DNA from: Pseudoalteromonas denitrificans DSM 6059
GTDB lineage: Bacteria; Pseudomonadota; Gammaproteobacteria; Enterobacterales; Alteromonadaceae
Assembly: GCF_900112265.1 (NCBI RefSeq)
Contig: NZ_FOLO01000060.1
Location: 1 to 32,525 of the forward strand
Length of the DNA stretch: 32,525 bases
Reading direction: 5' to 3'
In this document: in pieces, positions 7,405 through 16,193 of the stretch
How positions within the stretch are numbered: the first letter of the stretch is position 1
Layout: each line of letters starts with the position of its first letter
Made by a program: the position numbers and the translations under genes
The notes under the pieces: model-generated
What the model was told of the DNA's origin: nothing
Databases searched by the model: none
Seen by the model: the letters and a program-made list of their open reading frames with translations, nothing else

Positions 7405-7431
7405 AGCCCCGCAATATGCGGGGCTTTTTTG
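7405..7431 (+). terminator. Terminator after yccA
   Basis: The stem AGCCCCGC/GCGGGGCT with an AATAT loop is followed by six T residues. It separates yccA from tusD. Confidence 0.92.
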
Positions 7432-7455
7432 TAATAAATTCAAATTGAGATCATA

Positions 7456-7812
7456 GTGGCTAATTTTGTTTTATCATTACATGCATCGCCTAGCGATAGT
7501 GATGCCTGTTTATCTTTATTAAACTTTGCAAAATCAACTCTTACTTCTGGACACAAAATAGATGCTATTTTTTTATATCAGGAAGCAATTTGGCATGCCA
7601 GTGAGCATTTTGTCATTGCAAAAGATGAAGTTCAGCTAAGTGAGCAATGGCAAGACTTTGTTGATGAATTTAATACCCCTCTTTTACTGTGCATTACAGC
7701 TGCTGAGAAACGCGGTTTAAATATTAAAAGTACAGGCCCCTTTACAGTTGCAGGCTTAGCGGAGTTTGCGATGTCGGTTGCTAAAGCTGATAAATGGTTA
7801 CAATTTAAGTGA
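7456..7812 (+). CDS. tusD: Sulfurtransferase complex subunit TusD
   Basis: The 118-residue protein belongs to the DsrE family. The segment LLLCITAAEKRGL (residues 76-88) carries the active cysteine that, in E. coli TusD, accepts persulfide sulfur from TusA. TusB, TusC and TusD form a heterohexamer that passes sulfur to TusE and then MnmA for 2-thiouridine at tRNA wobble position 34. The start is GTG with only a weak upstream GAGA, and I see no better in-frame ATG. It is first of four tightly packed genes, with a 10-base gap before tusC. It is slightly shorter than the E. coli protein (128). Confidence 0.92.
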   Translation: MANFVLSLHASPSDSDACLSLLNFAKSTLTSGHKIDAIFLYQEAIWHASEHFVIAKDEVQLSEQWQDFVDEFNTPLLLCITAAEKRGLNIKSTGPFTVAGLAEFAMSVAKADKWLQFK

Positions 7813-7822
7813 TTAAAACAAA

Positions 7823-8179
7823 ATGAAAAATATATTAGTGATACAAAACCACAGCCCTTTTGATGGTGTAAAATGTAGAGAAGCATTGGATACAGCACTC
7901 ATTTTTGCAGCGGTAGATCAAAATGTGAGTATCTTATTTAAAGGGGATGCTGTTTTTTGTTTGCATCCGAAGCAAATACCCGACATCGCTAATTTAAAAG
8001 ATTATTTTAAAACCTTAAAAATGCTTGAACTTTATGATGTAGAAAACATTTATGCCTGTAAACACTCTCTTGTTGAACGAGGGTTAGCTGACACTGGCTT
8101 ATATCTTGATTGTATCATTTTAGAAAAAGAACGCATGAAAAGCATTATGCTTGAACAAGATCATTTGGTGAATATGTAA
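7823..8179 (+). CDS. tusC: Sulfurtransferase complex subunit TusC
   Basis: At 118 residues it is close to the family's usual length of 119. It begins with the typical strand KNILVIQNHSPF and contains the DsrE/F-like fold pattern (REALDTALIFAAVDQNVSILFKGDAV). TusC is a structural subunit of the TusBCD sulfur-relay complex. It has cysteines but is not considered the main sulfur carrier. The ATG lacks an obvious Shine-Dalgarno sequence, which suggests translational coupling to tusD 10 bases upstream. Its stop codon overlaps the tusB start by one base. Confidence 0.92.
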   Translation: MKNILVIQNHSPFDGVKCREALDTALIFAAVDQNVSILFKGDAVFCLHPKQIPDIANLKDYFKTLKMLELYDVENIYACKHSLVERGLADTGLYLDCIILEKERMKSIMLEQDHLVNM

Positions 8180-8463
8180 TGACAAATCTTAATGACAGTA
8201 ATAGCACATTACACATTTTATCTAAGCCTATTAACAAGGCAGAATATCAATCTCTTATAGAGTCATTAAACACCCACGATTGTGTATTATTTACTAGGGA
8301 CGCTTGTTATTCGTTATTAGCCCCTTATATAGATATAACAAATGTGAGCGCATTAGACATTGATTGTGAAGCCAGAGGCATTATAAATGATAAGCTTGCA
8401 ACTATAAGCTACTCACAATGGGTTGAATTAACGTTGTTTCATAAAAATATATTAAGTTGGTAA
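8179..8463 (+). CDS. tusB: Sulfurtransferase complex subunit TusB
   Basis: The 94-residue protein matches DsrH/TusB in length and layout: an early TLHILSKP strand, a VLFTRDACYSLL segment, and the conserved C-terminal ending SW (ILSW). It is the third subunit of the TusBCD hexamer. The ATG shares its A with the tusC stop codon (TAATG), a classic coupling arrangement. One base separates it from tusE. Confidence 0.92.
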   Translation: MTNLNDSNSTLHILSKPINKAEYQSLIESLNTHDCVLFTRDACYSLLAPYIDITNVSALDIDCEARGIINDKLATISYSQWVELTLFHKNILSW

Positions 8464-8464
8464 G

Positions 8465-8794
8465 ATGATTGAATTTAATCAAACAGAAATTGAAACTGAT
8501 AAACAAGGCTATTTACTTAACCCGAAAGATTGGAGTAAAGAGCTCGCACTTATTATAGCAAATGAAGAAAATATTGAGTTAAGTGAAGCGCACTGGGAAG
8601 TTGTGCATTTTGTACGTGATTTTTATATTGAGTTTAATACCAGCCCCGCAATTCGAATGTTAGTAAAAGCGATGGCAAAAAAATTAGGAGCTGATAAAGG
8701 TAATAGTATTTATTTATATACTTTATTTCCTAAAGGCCCAGCAAAGCAAGCGACAAAAATTGCAGGTTTGCCAAAACCCGCAAGGTGCATTTAA
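8465..8794 (+). CDS. tusE: Sulfur relay protein TusE (DsrC family)
   Basis: The 109-residue protein shows the DsrC/TusE hallmarks: GYLLNPKDWS near residue 15, LSEAHWEVVHFVRDFY at about 39-54, and a flexible tail ending ARCI, with the penultimate cysteine as sulfur acceptor. TusE takes sulfur from TusBCD and hands it to MnmA. The additional internal cysteine of dissimilatory DsrC is absent, as expected for TusE. It is last in the operon. A weak inverted repeat just after its stop (AAAGTTAA/TTAACTTT, 8793-8811) lies between it and the convergent small ORF and may end both transcripts. Confidence 0.95.
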   Translation: MIEFNQTEIETDKQGYLLNPKDWSKELALIIANEENIELSEAHWEVVHFVRDFYIEFNTSPAIRMLVKAMAKKLGADKGNSIYLYTLFPKGPAKQATKIAGLPKPARCI

Positions 8795-8803
8795 AGTTAA
8801 AAC

Positions 8804-8959
8804 TTAACTTTGTTCTACTTGATGTGTATTGCTGTATACCGTAATAAAAGCTTCAAACCCTATATATGCAGCAATCAGTATCATGGCTGCCACGAGCAAT
8901 CGGTAAAACCAACGTAGTGCAATGTTAATTATTTTTGCGCTTCCTTTTTTCTTTGTCAT
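8804..8959 (-). CDS. Small single-span membrane protein, 51 residues
   Basis: The short frame encodes a basic N-terminus (MTKKKGSAK), one hydrophobic helix (about residues 17-41: WFYRLLVAAMILIAAYIGF and on) and a polar tail. Positive charges before the helix suggest an N-in, C-out inner membrane topology. The ATG has only a weak AAAG upstream. I do not recognise the family. It is convergent to tusE, with 9 bases between stop codons. The 176 bases between it and serS hold the serS terminator and otherwise AT-rich sequence with nothing identifiable. Confidence 0.5.
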   Translation of the reverse strand: MTKKKGSAKIINIALRWFYRLLVAAMILIAAYIGFEAFITVYSNTHQVEQS

Positions 8960-9082
8960 TCTTTACAAAACCTATCTGACTTAATATGGTAGACACCATA
9001 ATTATAGATTTATTTTATATAAATTTAATGTGTAATCGATAAACTAACAAAATAAAGCGATATATTTTCAAACAGATACAAA

Positions 9083-9112
9083 AAAAGGTCTATTAAAGTA
9101 AATAGACCTTTT
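9083..9112 (-). terminator. Terminator after serS
   Basis: The stem AAAGGTCTATT/AATAGACCTTT with loop AAAGTA lies 24 bases past the serS stop codon and has T-rich flanks. Confidence 0.88.
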
Positions 9113-9135
9113 AAAAATATGTGTTACCTTAAATC

Positions 9136-10431
9136 TTATTTATTGCCAAGTACTTCAATACCTGCCATGTAAGGTTTAAGTACTTCTGGTACAACAACGG
9201 AGCCATCTGCCTGTTGGTAATTCTCTAATACAGCAACGAGTGTACGTCCTACGGCTAAACCAGACCCATTTAATGTATGTAATAATTCTGGCTTTTTGCT
9301 GCCTTTACGTTTAAAACGTGCTTGCATACGACGCGCTTGAAAATCATTCATCGTAGAACAAGATGAAATTTCACGGTAAGTATCTTGTGCAGGTAACCAC
9401 ACTTCTAAGTCATATGTTTTACTTGAACCAAAACCCATGTCACCTGTACATAAAATAACTTTACGGTAAGGTAATTCTAAAGCTTGTAATATTTGCTCAG
9501 CATGGCCTGTTAGTTCCTCTAAAGCTTCTAAAGAGTCTTCAGGTTTTACTAATTGCACTAATTCAACTTTATCAAACTGATGCTGGCGAATAAGACCGCG
9601 TGTATCACGGCCATAGCTGCCTGCTTCACTTCTAAAACAAGGCGTATGCGCAGTTAATTTTACTGGAAGCTCAGCTTCTTCAAAAATTTCATCTCGTGCT
9701 AAATTTGTTAAAGGGACTTCAGCTGTCGGAATTAAGCTAAATGTATGTTGGTCTTCAACAAGTGCTTGTGTATGGAATAAATCTTCTGAAAACTTAGGAA
9801 GTTGACCTGTGCCATATAAGCTATCTTTATTTACTAAATATGGTACATACATTTCTGTATAACCATTTTTTAATGTATGCGTATCAAGCATGAACTGAGC
9901 AAGCGCACGATGTAAGCGAGCCATTTGACCGCGCATTACAGTAAAACGCGCACCACTTAATTTCACGCCAGCTTCAAAGTCTAAACCTTTATCCAGACCT
10001 TCACCTAAATCAACATGATCTTTCACTTCAAAGTCATACTGTTTTGGCTCACCCCATTTTAAAATTTCAACATTTTCATCTTCATCTTTACCCAGTGGTA
10101 CAGACTCATCTTGTAAGTTAGGTAGCGTTAAAGCGATATCTTTTAATTTAGCTAAAACCGCATCTTGCTCTGCTTTTGCAGCATCAAGTTCAGCGCCTAA
10201 TTGGCCTACCGACTCAAGTAATGGCTGAATATCTTCGCCACGGGCTTTTGCTTGACCAATAGACTTGGAACGGGTATTTCGCTCATTTTGTAACTCTTGT
10301 GTTTTAACTTGTAGCGCTTTACGGCTTTCTTCTAATGCATTAATTGTTTCAACATCAAGGGTGAAACCTCTTTGCGCTAAACGCTCAGCTGTTTGGTTGA
10401 TATCTTGACGTAAATATTTTGAATCTAACAT
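9136..10431 (-). CDS. serS: Seryl-tRNA synthetase
   Basis: The 431-residue protein (E. coli 430) charges tRNA-Ser. The N-terminal about 110 residues form the long antiparallel coiled-coil arm that contacts the long variable arm of tRNA-Ser. The class II catalytic core follows, with motif 2 around FRSEAGSYGRDTRG and motif 3 GLAVGRTLVAVLENYQ near the end. The ATG is preceded by AAGG at about 12 bases. It is the last gene of a leftward run ftsK-lolA-rarA-crcB-serS, 33 bases after crcB, and is followed by a terminator. Two of its substrate tRNA genes lie about 3 kb away. Confidence 0.98.
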   Translation of the reverse strand: MLDSKYLRQDINQTAERLAQRGFTLDVETINALEESRKALQVKTQELQNERNTRSKSIGQAKARGEDIQPLLESVGQLGAELDAAKAEQDAVLAKLKDIALTLPNLQDESVPLGKDEDENVEILKWGEPKQYDFEVKDHVDLGEGLDKGLDFEAGVKLSGARFTVMRGQMARLHRALAQFMLDTHTLKNGYTEMYVPYLVNKDSLYGTGQLPKFSEDLFHTQALVEDQHTFSLIPTAEVPLTNLARDEIFEEAELPVKLTAHTPCFRSEAGSYGRDTRGLIRQHQFDKVELVQLVKPEDSLEALEELTGHAEQILQALELPYRKVILCTGDMGFGSSKTYDLEVWLPAQDTYREISSCSTMNDFQARRMQARFKRKGSKKPELLHTLNGSGLAVGRTLVAVLENYQQADGSVVVPEVLKPYMAGIEVLGNK

Positions 10432-10464
10432 ATTATTCTTTTAACCTTTTGAGCACTACCCGTG

Positions 10465-10857
10465 CTATTTTTGTACAAGTTGTATTACCAATTGCATACC
10501 TAACCAAGTAACAAAGATACAACAGACTAAATTTAATGTGATATTTAATGCTACCTTTAACCAATCACCTTGCTGCATCAGCAATAGTGTATCTAAAGAA
10601 AAGGTAGAAAATGTTGTGAGTGCACCTAAAAAACCAATGCCAAGAATGGTTTTTGCTGGACTCCCAACTAAAAATTCTTTTTCTAAGAGGGCAAATAAAA
10701 CCCCCATTAATAATGAACCAAGAATATTAACTGCCAAAGTACCAAAAGGGAATCCCCTACCCAGTAGTTTTACCATGGTTTCACTAATAAAATATCGTAA
10801 ACATGCACCGCTGGCACCACCAAGTGCCACAAACATATATAACTTTAATGCATTCAT
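10465..10857 (-). CDS. crcB: Fluoride exporter CrcB (Fluc)
   Basis: The 130-residue inner membrane protein has four hydrophobic helices and the family signatures GGASGACLRY (residues 13-22), GTLAVNILGS (39-48) and GFLGALTTFSTFS (about 74-86). The Asn and Phe residues in these line the fluoride pore. Fluc works as a dual-topology dimer that lets fluoride leave the cell. I see no fluoride riboswitch upstream. The gene sits 6 bases after rarA, so it is expressed as part of the run rather than on its own. TAGGT precedes the ATG. Confidence 0.96.
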   Translation of the reverse strand: MNALKLYMFVALGGASGACLRYFISETMVKLLGRGFPFGTLAVNILGSLLMGVLFALLEKEFLVGSPAKTILGIGFLGALTTFSTFSLDTLLLMQQGDWLKVALNITLNLVCCIFVTWLGMQLVIQLVQK

Positions 10858-10863
10858 ATAAAC

Positions 10864-12201
10864 CTACTCATACCTTTTGAGTGTGCTTTGTTGGTCAAGT
10901 GCAGCTAAATAGTCCAATTTTTCTTTAATTTTTTTCTCTAAACCACGCTCGCTAGGCTGATAGTATTGTGTTTCTTTTAGAGCTTCAGGAAAATAATTTT
11001 CACCTGCAGCGAATGCCCCAACTTCATCGTGCGCATATCGATATTCACTGCCATAGCCTAAATCTTTCATTAAGCTAGTTGGTGCATTCCTTAAATGCTC
11101 AGGCACAGGGTAACTGGGTAATTCATTTGCTTGACGTTTTGCCTGATTAAAAGCAGTGTAAACAGCATTGCTTTTTGCAGCACTTGCCAAATATAAAGTT
11201 GCTTGTGCTATCGCTCGCTCTCCTTCACCAGGCCCCACCCTTTGATAGATATCCCATGCATTAAGAGCAACTTGCATCGCGCGAGGGTCGGCATTGCCAA
11301 TGTCTTCAGTTGCAATTGCCAGTAATCTGCGCGCAACATAAAGTGCATCACCACCACCTGCTAGAATTCTACAGTACCAATACAATGCTGCATCAGGGGA
11401 TGAACCACGCACAGATTTATGAAAGGCAGAAATTAAATCATAATATTCGTCTCCCCCATTATCATATTTAGCTAAATGGCTTGGTAAAACTTGCTCTAAA
11501 ACTGTTTTATCGATTAATAAAACGCCATTCTTTTCAGTTGCAAGATCTGCAGCTTGTTCCAATAAATTAAGTAATTTTCGAGCATCACCATCAGCCGCAG
11601 TACATAAGGCTTTTTTTGCATTTTCGGGTATATTTAATGATTGACTCCCAAAGCCTTTATCACTGGATAGTGCTTGAGTTAATACTTGCTCTAAATCTTG
11701 CTCTGTTAACGCTTTAAGTACATAAACTCTAGCCCGAGACAAAATCGCATTGTTTAAAGCAAAGGAAGGATTTTCAGTTGTTGCCCCCACAAATATAAAA
11801 GTACCATCTTCTATATGAGGTAAAAAGGCATCTTGCTGCGATTTATTAAACCTGTGAACTTCATCAACAAATAATAATGTACGCTGGCCATTTGATGCTA
11901 AATGATCTTTTGCATCTTGTACTGCTTGTCTGATTTCTTTAATACCAGCAGATACAGCTGAAATACGAATTAAATGTGCATTAGCATGGTGGGCAATGAT
12001 TTCAGCTAATGTTGTTTTACCGACACCTGGTGGGCCCCATAAAATTAAAGAATGGCATCGGCCCTCGACTATGGCGCGATAAAGCGGTTTATCAGATGCC
12101 AGTAAATGACCTTGTCCATAATATTCATCTAGCGTTTCAGGTCGCATTCTCGCAGCTAATGGTCGTACATCTGGGGCAAAGTCAAAATTAAAATTTGTCA
12201 C
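10864..12201 (-). CDS. rarA: Replication-associated recombination protein A (AAA+ ATPase)
   Basis: The 445-residue protein matches RarA/MgsA (WRNIP1 homologue). Walker A is GPPGVGKT at residues 56-63, Walker B is LLFVDEVHRFNK near 110-121, and sensor 1 is GATTENPSF. The C-terminal tetramerisation part includes DIGNADPRAMQVA and ends with a helical tail. It acts at stalled forks with clamp-loader-like activity. It lies 6 bases after lolA and 6 before crcB, consistent with an operon; the lolA-rarA pairing is widespread in gammaproteobacteria. No oddities seen. Confidence 0.97.
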   Translation of the reverse strand: MTNFNFDFAPDVRPLAARMRPETLDEYYGQGHLLASDKPLYRAIVEGRCHSLILWGPPGVGKTTLAEIIAHHANAHLIRISAVSAGIKEIRQAVQDAKDHLASNGQRTLLFVDEVHRFNKSQQDAFLPHIEDGTFIFVGATTENPSFALNNAILSRARVYVLKALTEQDLEQVLTQALSSDKGFGSQSLNIPENAKKALCTAADGDARKLLNLLEQAADLATEKNGVLLIDKTVLEQVLPSHLAKYDNGGDEYYDLISAFHKSVRGSSPDAALYWYCRILAGGGDALYVARRLLAIATEDIGNADPRAMQVALNAWDIYQRVGPGEGERAIAQATLYLASAAKSNAVYTAFNQAKRQANELPSYPVPEHLRNAPTSLMKDLGYGSEYRYAHDEVGAFAAGENYFPEALKETQYYQPSERGLEKKIKEKLDYLAALDQQSTLKRYE

Positions 12202-12207
12202 TTTTTA

Positions 12208-12843
12208 TCAATTACTCGTTTGGTCGTCAATTTCAACACCCGCTGGAATGACAAATTTAAAAGTATCATCATCAATTTTCTGGTTCACTTTGCTATTTGA
12301 AAAATCGAAATAAGATGTTTGGCCAGATACATCTTTGATTTCTAATTTCTCTAACCCTTTATCATTTTTAAAATAAATCACTAAAGCACTGACTTGTGCA
12401 TTATCTAATGATTTTGGCGTTACTGTGTATGCATTATTTGCAAGAGTCACAGTATATTTTTGCCATAACTTTTCATCGTTACTGGTTAATAAAATAAAGG
12501 GCGTACTTTGAATGAGTTTATTTGAATTAAAAATTGAAACTTGTTCAGCAAAACTATCAAAATAATATGTTTTTACACCATTAGAGACTAATAATGTTTC
12601 GTCCGGTTCAGTTTGCTGCCAGTTGATTTTATTCGGCTGTTGTAGTGCGATATTACCCTTACCTTTTTGTAATATTTCACCTTGTTCATCTTTAACGACT
12701 TGTTCAAAACTTGCTGTAAAACTTGTTAATAAATTTAGCTGACTACGTAATTGTTCTAAATCACCCGCTAAAGTTGAAAAACTCATGCTAAACATTAATC
12801 CTAAAATACTTTTTTTAATCATTCGTGTAATACCTAAATTCAT
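12208..12843 (-). CDS. lolA: Outer-membrane lipoprotein carrier protein LolA
   Basis: The periplasmic chaperone takes lipoproteins from LolCDE and delivers them to LolB. The signal peptide ends near STLAGD. The mature part shows LolA features: LRSQLNLLTSFTASFEQVV, then KGKGNIALQQPNKINWQQTEPDETLLVSNG, with beta strands throughout. Length is 211 residues from the first ATG. A second ATG seven codons in (12822) gives a more standard signal peptide (MIKKSILGLMFS) with a weak AGGT upstream, and could be the real start. It lies 84 bases after ftsK and 6 before rarA. Confidence 0.95.
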   Translation of the reverse strand: MNLGITRMIKKSILGLMFSMSFSTLAGDLEQLRSQLNLLTSFTASFEQVVKDEQGEILQKGKGNIALQQPNKINWQQTEPDETLLVSNGVKTYYFDSFAEQVSIFNSNKLIQSTPFILLTSNDEKLWQKYTVTLANNAYTVTPKSLDNAQVSALVIYFKNDKGLEKLEIKDVSGQTSYFDFSNSKVNQKIDDDTFKFVIPAGVEIDDQTSN

Positions 12844-12927
12844 TGTTTATCTTTTTATACCTTAGTAAAACTGAACCTTACTTTAACAAAGCGTTAAGTG
12901 TTGTAAAAAACTGTTCGATATTTAAAA

Positions 12928-15519
12928 CTAATTAGCATTTGCGTTTGGTACTAATAGTTCACGTGCACCGTTATGACCTGGAGCACTTACAATACCGGAT
13001 GCTTCCATTTGCTCAACCAAACGCGCAGCACGATTATACCCAACCCTGAGTTTACGCTGCACACTTGAGATTGATACCCTGCCACCTTCAATCACAAAAC
13101 TTACAGCTTCATCATAAAGTGGATCCTGTTCTGTATCTTCCCCTTCAGGTGCCTCACCGGGTAATAAAATATCTTCGACAGCATCACCATTAAGAATTTC
13201 ATCTATATAATTTGGTTGACCACGTTTTTTCCAATCATCAACAACAGCATGTACTTCATGATCGTCAATAAATGCACCATGAACACGTACAGGTACGCTG
13301 GTTCCTGGCGGTAAATATAACATGTCCCCCATACCTAATAAGTTCTCGGCACCTTGTTGATCTAAAATGGTACGAGAGTCTATTTTAGATGAAACCTGAA
13401 ACGCCATTCGCGTTGGAATATTTGCTTTGATCAAACCAGTGATCACATCCACTGATGGTCTTTGTGTCGCCAGTACTAAATGAATTCCAGCAGCACGGGC
13501 TTTTTGAGCAATACGAGCAATAAGCTCTTCAACTTTTTTGCCGACTATCATCATCATATCGGCAAATTCATCAATCACTACGACTATATTAGGTAACTTT
13601 TCAAGGTCTGAAGCTTCTTCGGCCATACCATTTGTATCTTTAAATAATGGATCTTTAATTGGCATACCCGCATCAATTGCCGCTAATACTTTTTGGTTGT
13701 AACCTTTTAGATTACGCACTCCTAATGCCGACATAAGTTTATATCGTCTTTCCATCTCGCCTACACACCAACGAAGCGCATTTGATGCTTCTTTCATGTC
13801 GGTTACAACTTCACATAATAAATGTGGTATGCCTTCATAAACAGATAATTCAAGCATTTTTGGATCTATCATGATCAAACGAACATCATCTGGACCAGAT
13901 TTATATAATAAACTGATGATCATAACGTTCACACCCACGGACTTACCAGAACCGGTTGTACCCGCTACTAATAAATGAGGCATTTTACCCAAATCTACAA
14001 CTACTGGCTCGCCCGCAATATCTTTACCTAATACCATAGCAAGTGGTGATGAGTTTTGATTAAATTTGTCTGCACCTATCACTTCAGATAAACGCACTAT
14101 TTCGCGATGTTTATTTGGTAATTCTAATCCGATATATGTTTTACCAGGGATCACTTCAACAACACGTACACTGACTGCCGATAAAGCTCGTGCCAAATCT
14201 TTTGCCAAGCCTGTTATTTTTGCTACTTTAATACCTGGCGCTAAGTCGAGTTCAAATCGTGTAACAACAGGACCTGGGTAAACGCCAACAACCGAAGCCT
14301 GAATACCAAAATCGAGCAGCTTTACTTCAACTAAACGTGAAACGGCTTCTAATTCATCTTTGGAAATCGGGTTTTTAGCTTTATCAGGCCTGTCTAATAA
14401 ATCTAAAGTAGGTAAAGGGGGCATATTAGATCTGTCTATTGATTTTTCAGCTAATAGTGCTTCAAACTTCTCTTTTGCCGTTTGTGGGACCATGTGTGAA
14501 ACTACGGGCTGAGAAGGTACTTCGGGTTTAACCGTTTCAAGTTCACTTGACAGCTCATTTTCAACAGGCATTTCCAGAGGCATATTTTGATCCAGTGAAT
14601 TCAGTGCACTGACAGTATCTATAGGCTCATCTTCTATCGCACTAAACCTGATATCTTGTTCTAATATGTTATTGATTTCATCAAACTCAGGATCAATAGG
14701 TTCAAGCGAAACATCATTAAACTCAGGTCTATTTTCAGACAGTTCCTGTTTCTCACAATTGTTTATTTCATCCACTTCATTTTCAAAATCTGAATCTAAA
14801 CCAGGTTCAGGTTCAGGTTCAGAAAATGTATTATGTTGTTCCAATAAAATATCAGGATCTGTATTAACTGGAGGTTCTAAATTTTCAGGTGTTATTGTTT
14901 TAGTTTCTTGATTCTTTTTGCTTCTATTATCGACCCACTTTTGTGGTAACTGTTGCAAATATAGACCAAACTTAATTGCATACTCACCTAATACATCTAC
15001 AAACTGCACCCAAGATACACCTGTTAATAAAGTAAGCCCTGCAAAAAAGAAGCATAATAAAAAAATTGATGTGCCTGTAAAATTAAATGCCGGCATCATG
15101 GCATTTGCAATAACATCCCCTACTACCCCACCGGATGAAAAATAAAATATATCATCAAAATTGATACTGCTAATAGCTGCTGAAGTTGTAACAAAAAAAA
15201 CTAAACCTACAACACGTAAACCTAAAGTTAAATAATCAAGTTGCAAAATTTTATGTGGTTTTTTAAAAAAGAGATAACCAAATGCTTGAATAGCAACAGG
15301 GATAAAAAAAGCGAGCCAACCAAAGCTAAACAATAATATATCGGCTACCCAAGCACCTGTTGAACCGGTTATATTTTTAACTCTTAGAAATTCACCGGTT
15401 TGTGACCAAGAAGGATCTGCGGGGTCAAAACTTACCAGAGCACACAATATAAAAATTGCAGCAAAGGTGCTTACTATTAAGCCTGTTTCTAATAAACGTT
15501 GCACACCGTTTAGGCGCAT
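12928..15519 (-). CDS. ftsK: DNA translocase FtsK
   Basis: The 863-residue protein has four membrane helices in its first 175 residues (division-site anchoring). An acidic, poorly ordered linker follows (about 200-345), much shorter than in E. coli (1329 residues in total). The RecA-like motor has Walker A GTTGSGKS at residues 519-526 and Walker B VVVIDEF near 644. The C-terminal winged-helix gamma domain is at about 798-857 (GRVSISSVQRKLRVGYNRA), which reads KOPS sequences and activates XerCD at dif. AGGAT sits 9 bases before the ATG. The gene begins 55 bases after lrp, leftward, and leads the ftsK-lolA-rarA-crcB-serS run. Confidence 0.97.
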   Translation of the reverse strand: MRLNGVQRLLETGLIVSTFAAIFILCALVSFDPADPSWSQTGEFLRVKNITGSTGAWVADILLFSFGWLAFFIPVAIQAFGYLFFKKPHKILQLDYLTLGLRVVGLVFFVTTSAAISSINFDDIFYFSSGGVVGDVIANAMMPAFNFTGTSIFLLCFFFAGLTLLTGVSWVQFVDVLGEYAIKFGLYLQQLPQKWVDNRSKKNQETKTITPENLEPPVNTDPDILLEQHNTFSEPEPEPGLDSDFENEVDEINNCEKQELSENRPEFNDVSLEPIDPEFDEINNILEQDIRFSAIEDEPIDTVSALNSLDQNMPLEMPVENELSSELETVKPEVPSQPVVSHMVPQTAKEKFEALLAEKSIDRSNMPPLPTLDLLDRPDKAKNPISKDELEAVSRLVEVKLLDFGIQASVVGVYPGPVVTRFELDLAPGIKVAKITGLAKDLARALSAVSVRVVEVIPGKTYIGLELPNKHREIVRLSEVIGADKFNQNSSPLAMVLGKDIAGEPVVVDLGKMPHLLVAGTTGSGKSVGVNVMIISLLYKSGPDDVRLIMIDPKMLELSVYEGIPHLLCEVVTDMKEASNALRWCVGEMERRYKLMSALGVRNLKGYNQKVLAAIDAGMPIKDPLFKDTNGMAEEASDLEKLPNIVVVIDEFADMMMIVGKKVEELIARIAQKARAAGIHLVLATQRPSVDVITGLIKANIPTRMAFQVSSKIDSRTILDQQGAENLLGMGDMLYLPPGTSVPVRVHGAFIDDHEVHAVVDDWKKRGQPNYIDEILNGDAVEDILLPGEAPEGEDTEQDPLYDEAVSFVIEGGRVSISSVQRKLRVGYNRAARLVEQMEASGIVSAPGHNGARELLVPNANAN

Positions 15520-15574
15520 ATTAAAGATATCCTTTGATTTTTATTATTTATATATACAACACAACTGAACTTTA

Positions 15575-16066
15575 TCAGGAATTTACTTTCAGTGGTAACA
15601 TTTCATCACTTTTGACCTCTTCCATCACAACATATGTACGACTTTCACTCACCGATGGTAAACGTAGCAAAACATCACCTAATACTAATCTATATGCCGA
15701 CATATCTGCGACACGCGTTTTAAGTAAAAAATCAAAATTACCAGATACTAAATGACATTCTAATATTTCGTCATGTAATTTTACTGCTTTACTAAAGTCT
15801 TCAAAAACATCTGGAGACGTTTTTGTTAAAGTAATTTCAACATATACCAATAAAGCTGCACCCACTTTTGCAGGATCTATCACAGCCCTATAACCCATGA
15901 TAAAACCATCTCGCTCTAATTTTTTTACCCGTTCAAGACACGGGGTCGCGCTTAAACCTATGCGTCTTGATAATTCAACATTTGAAACTCGACCATCTTT
16001 TTGTAATTCGACTAGAATCTTATGATCGATTCTATCTAATGTATAACTTGCTTTAGATGAAACCAT
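15575..16066 (-). CDS. lrp: Leucine-responsive regulatory protein Lrp
   Basis: The 163-residue Lrp/AsnC regulator has an N-terminal winged helix-turn-helix (LDRIDHKILVELQKDGRVS, then LSRRIGLSATPCLERVKKLE) and a C-terminal RAM/ligand domain (ALLVYVEITLTKTSP to TYVVMEEVK). It is close to E. coli Lrp (164). I choose the ATG at 16066 because GAGTG lies 8 bases upstream; an in-frame GTG three codons earlier overlaps that site. It is divergent from ald across 127 bases. This pairing suggests direct control of ald by Lrp, as known in several bacteria, and probably autoregulation. I cannot mark individual Lrp sites because the motif is too loose. Confidence 0.95.
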   Translation of the reverse strand: MVSSKASYTLDRIDHKILVELQKDGRVSNVELSRRIGLSATPCLERVKKLERDGFIMGYRAVIDPAKVGAALLVYVEITLTKTSPDVFEDFSKAVKLHDEILECHLVSGNFDFLLKTRVADMSAYRLVLGDVLLRLPSVSESRTYVVMEEVKSDEMLPLKVNS

Positions 16067-16193
16067 ATAAAACACTCTATTTTTAAATTTTAAAGTTTAT
16101 ATCACTAAATACTACACTAAGTTAAGTGAGTAAAACTACATTTTTATACATACAATAGAATAAAACATAACCTCGTTCAAAAAGGCAATTATT

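Noticed and set aside
7632..7898. Antisense frame over tusD/tusC
   Set aside because: It overlaps two clearly conserved genes, its product resembles no protein, and it has no ribosome binding site.
10430..10470. Fluoride riboswitch for crcB
   Set aside because: No riboswitch-like leader lies upstream of crcB, because the gene starts 6 bases after rarA.
10538..10861. 107-codon frame antisense to crcB
   Set aside because: It covers a fully conserved fluoride channel gene and has no initiation signal.
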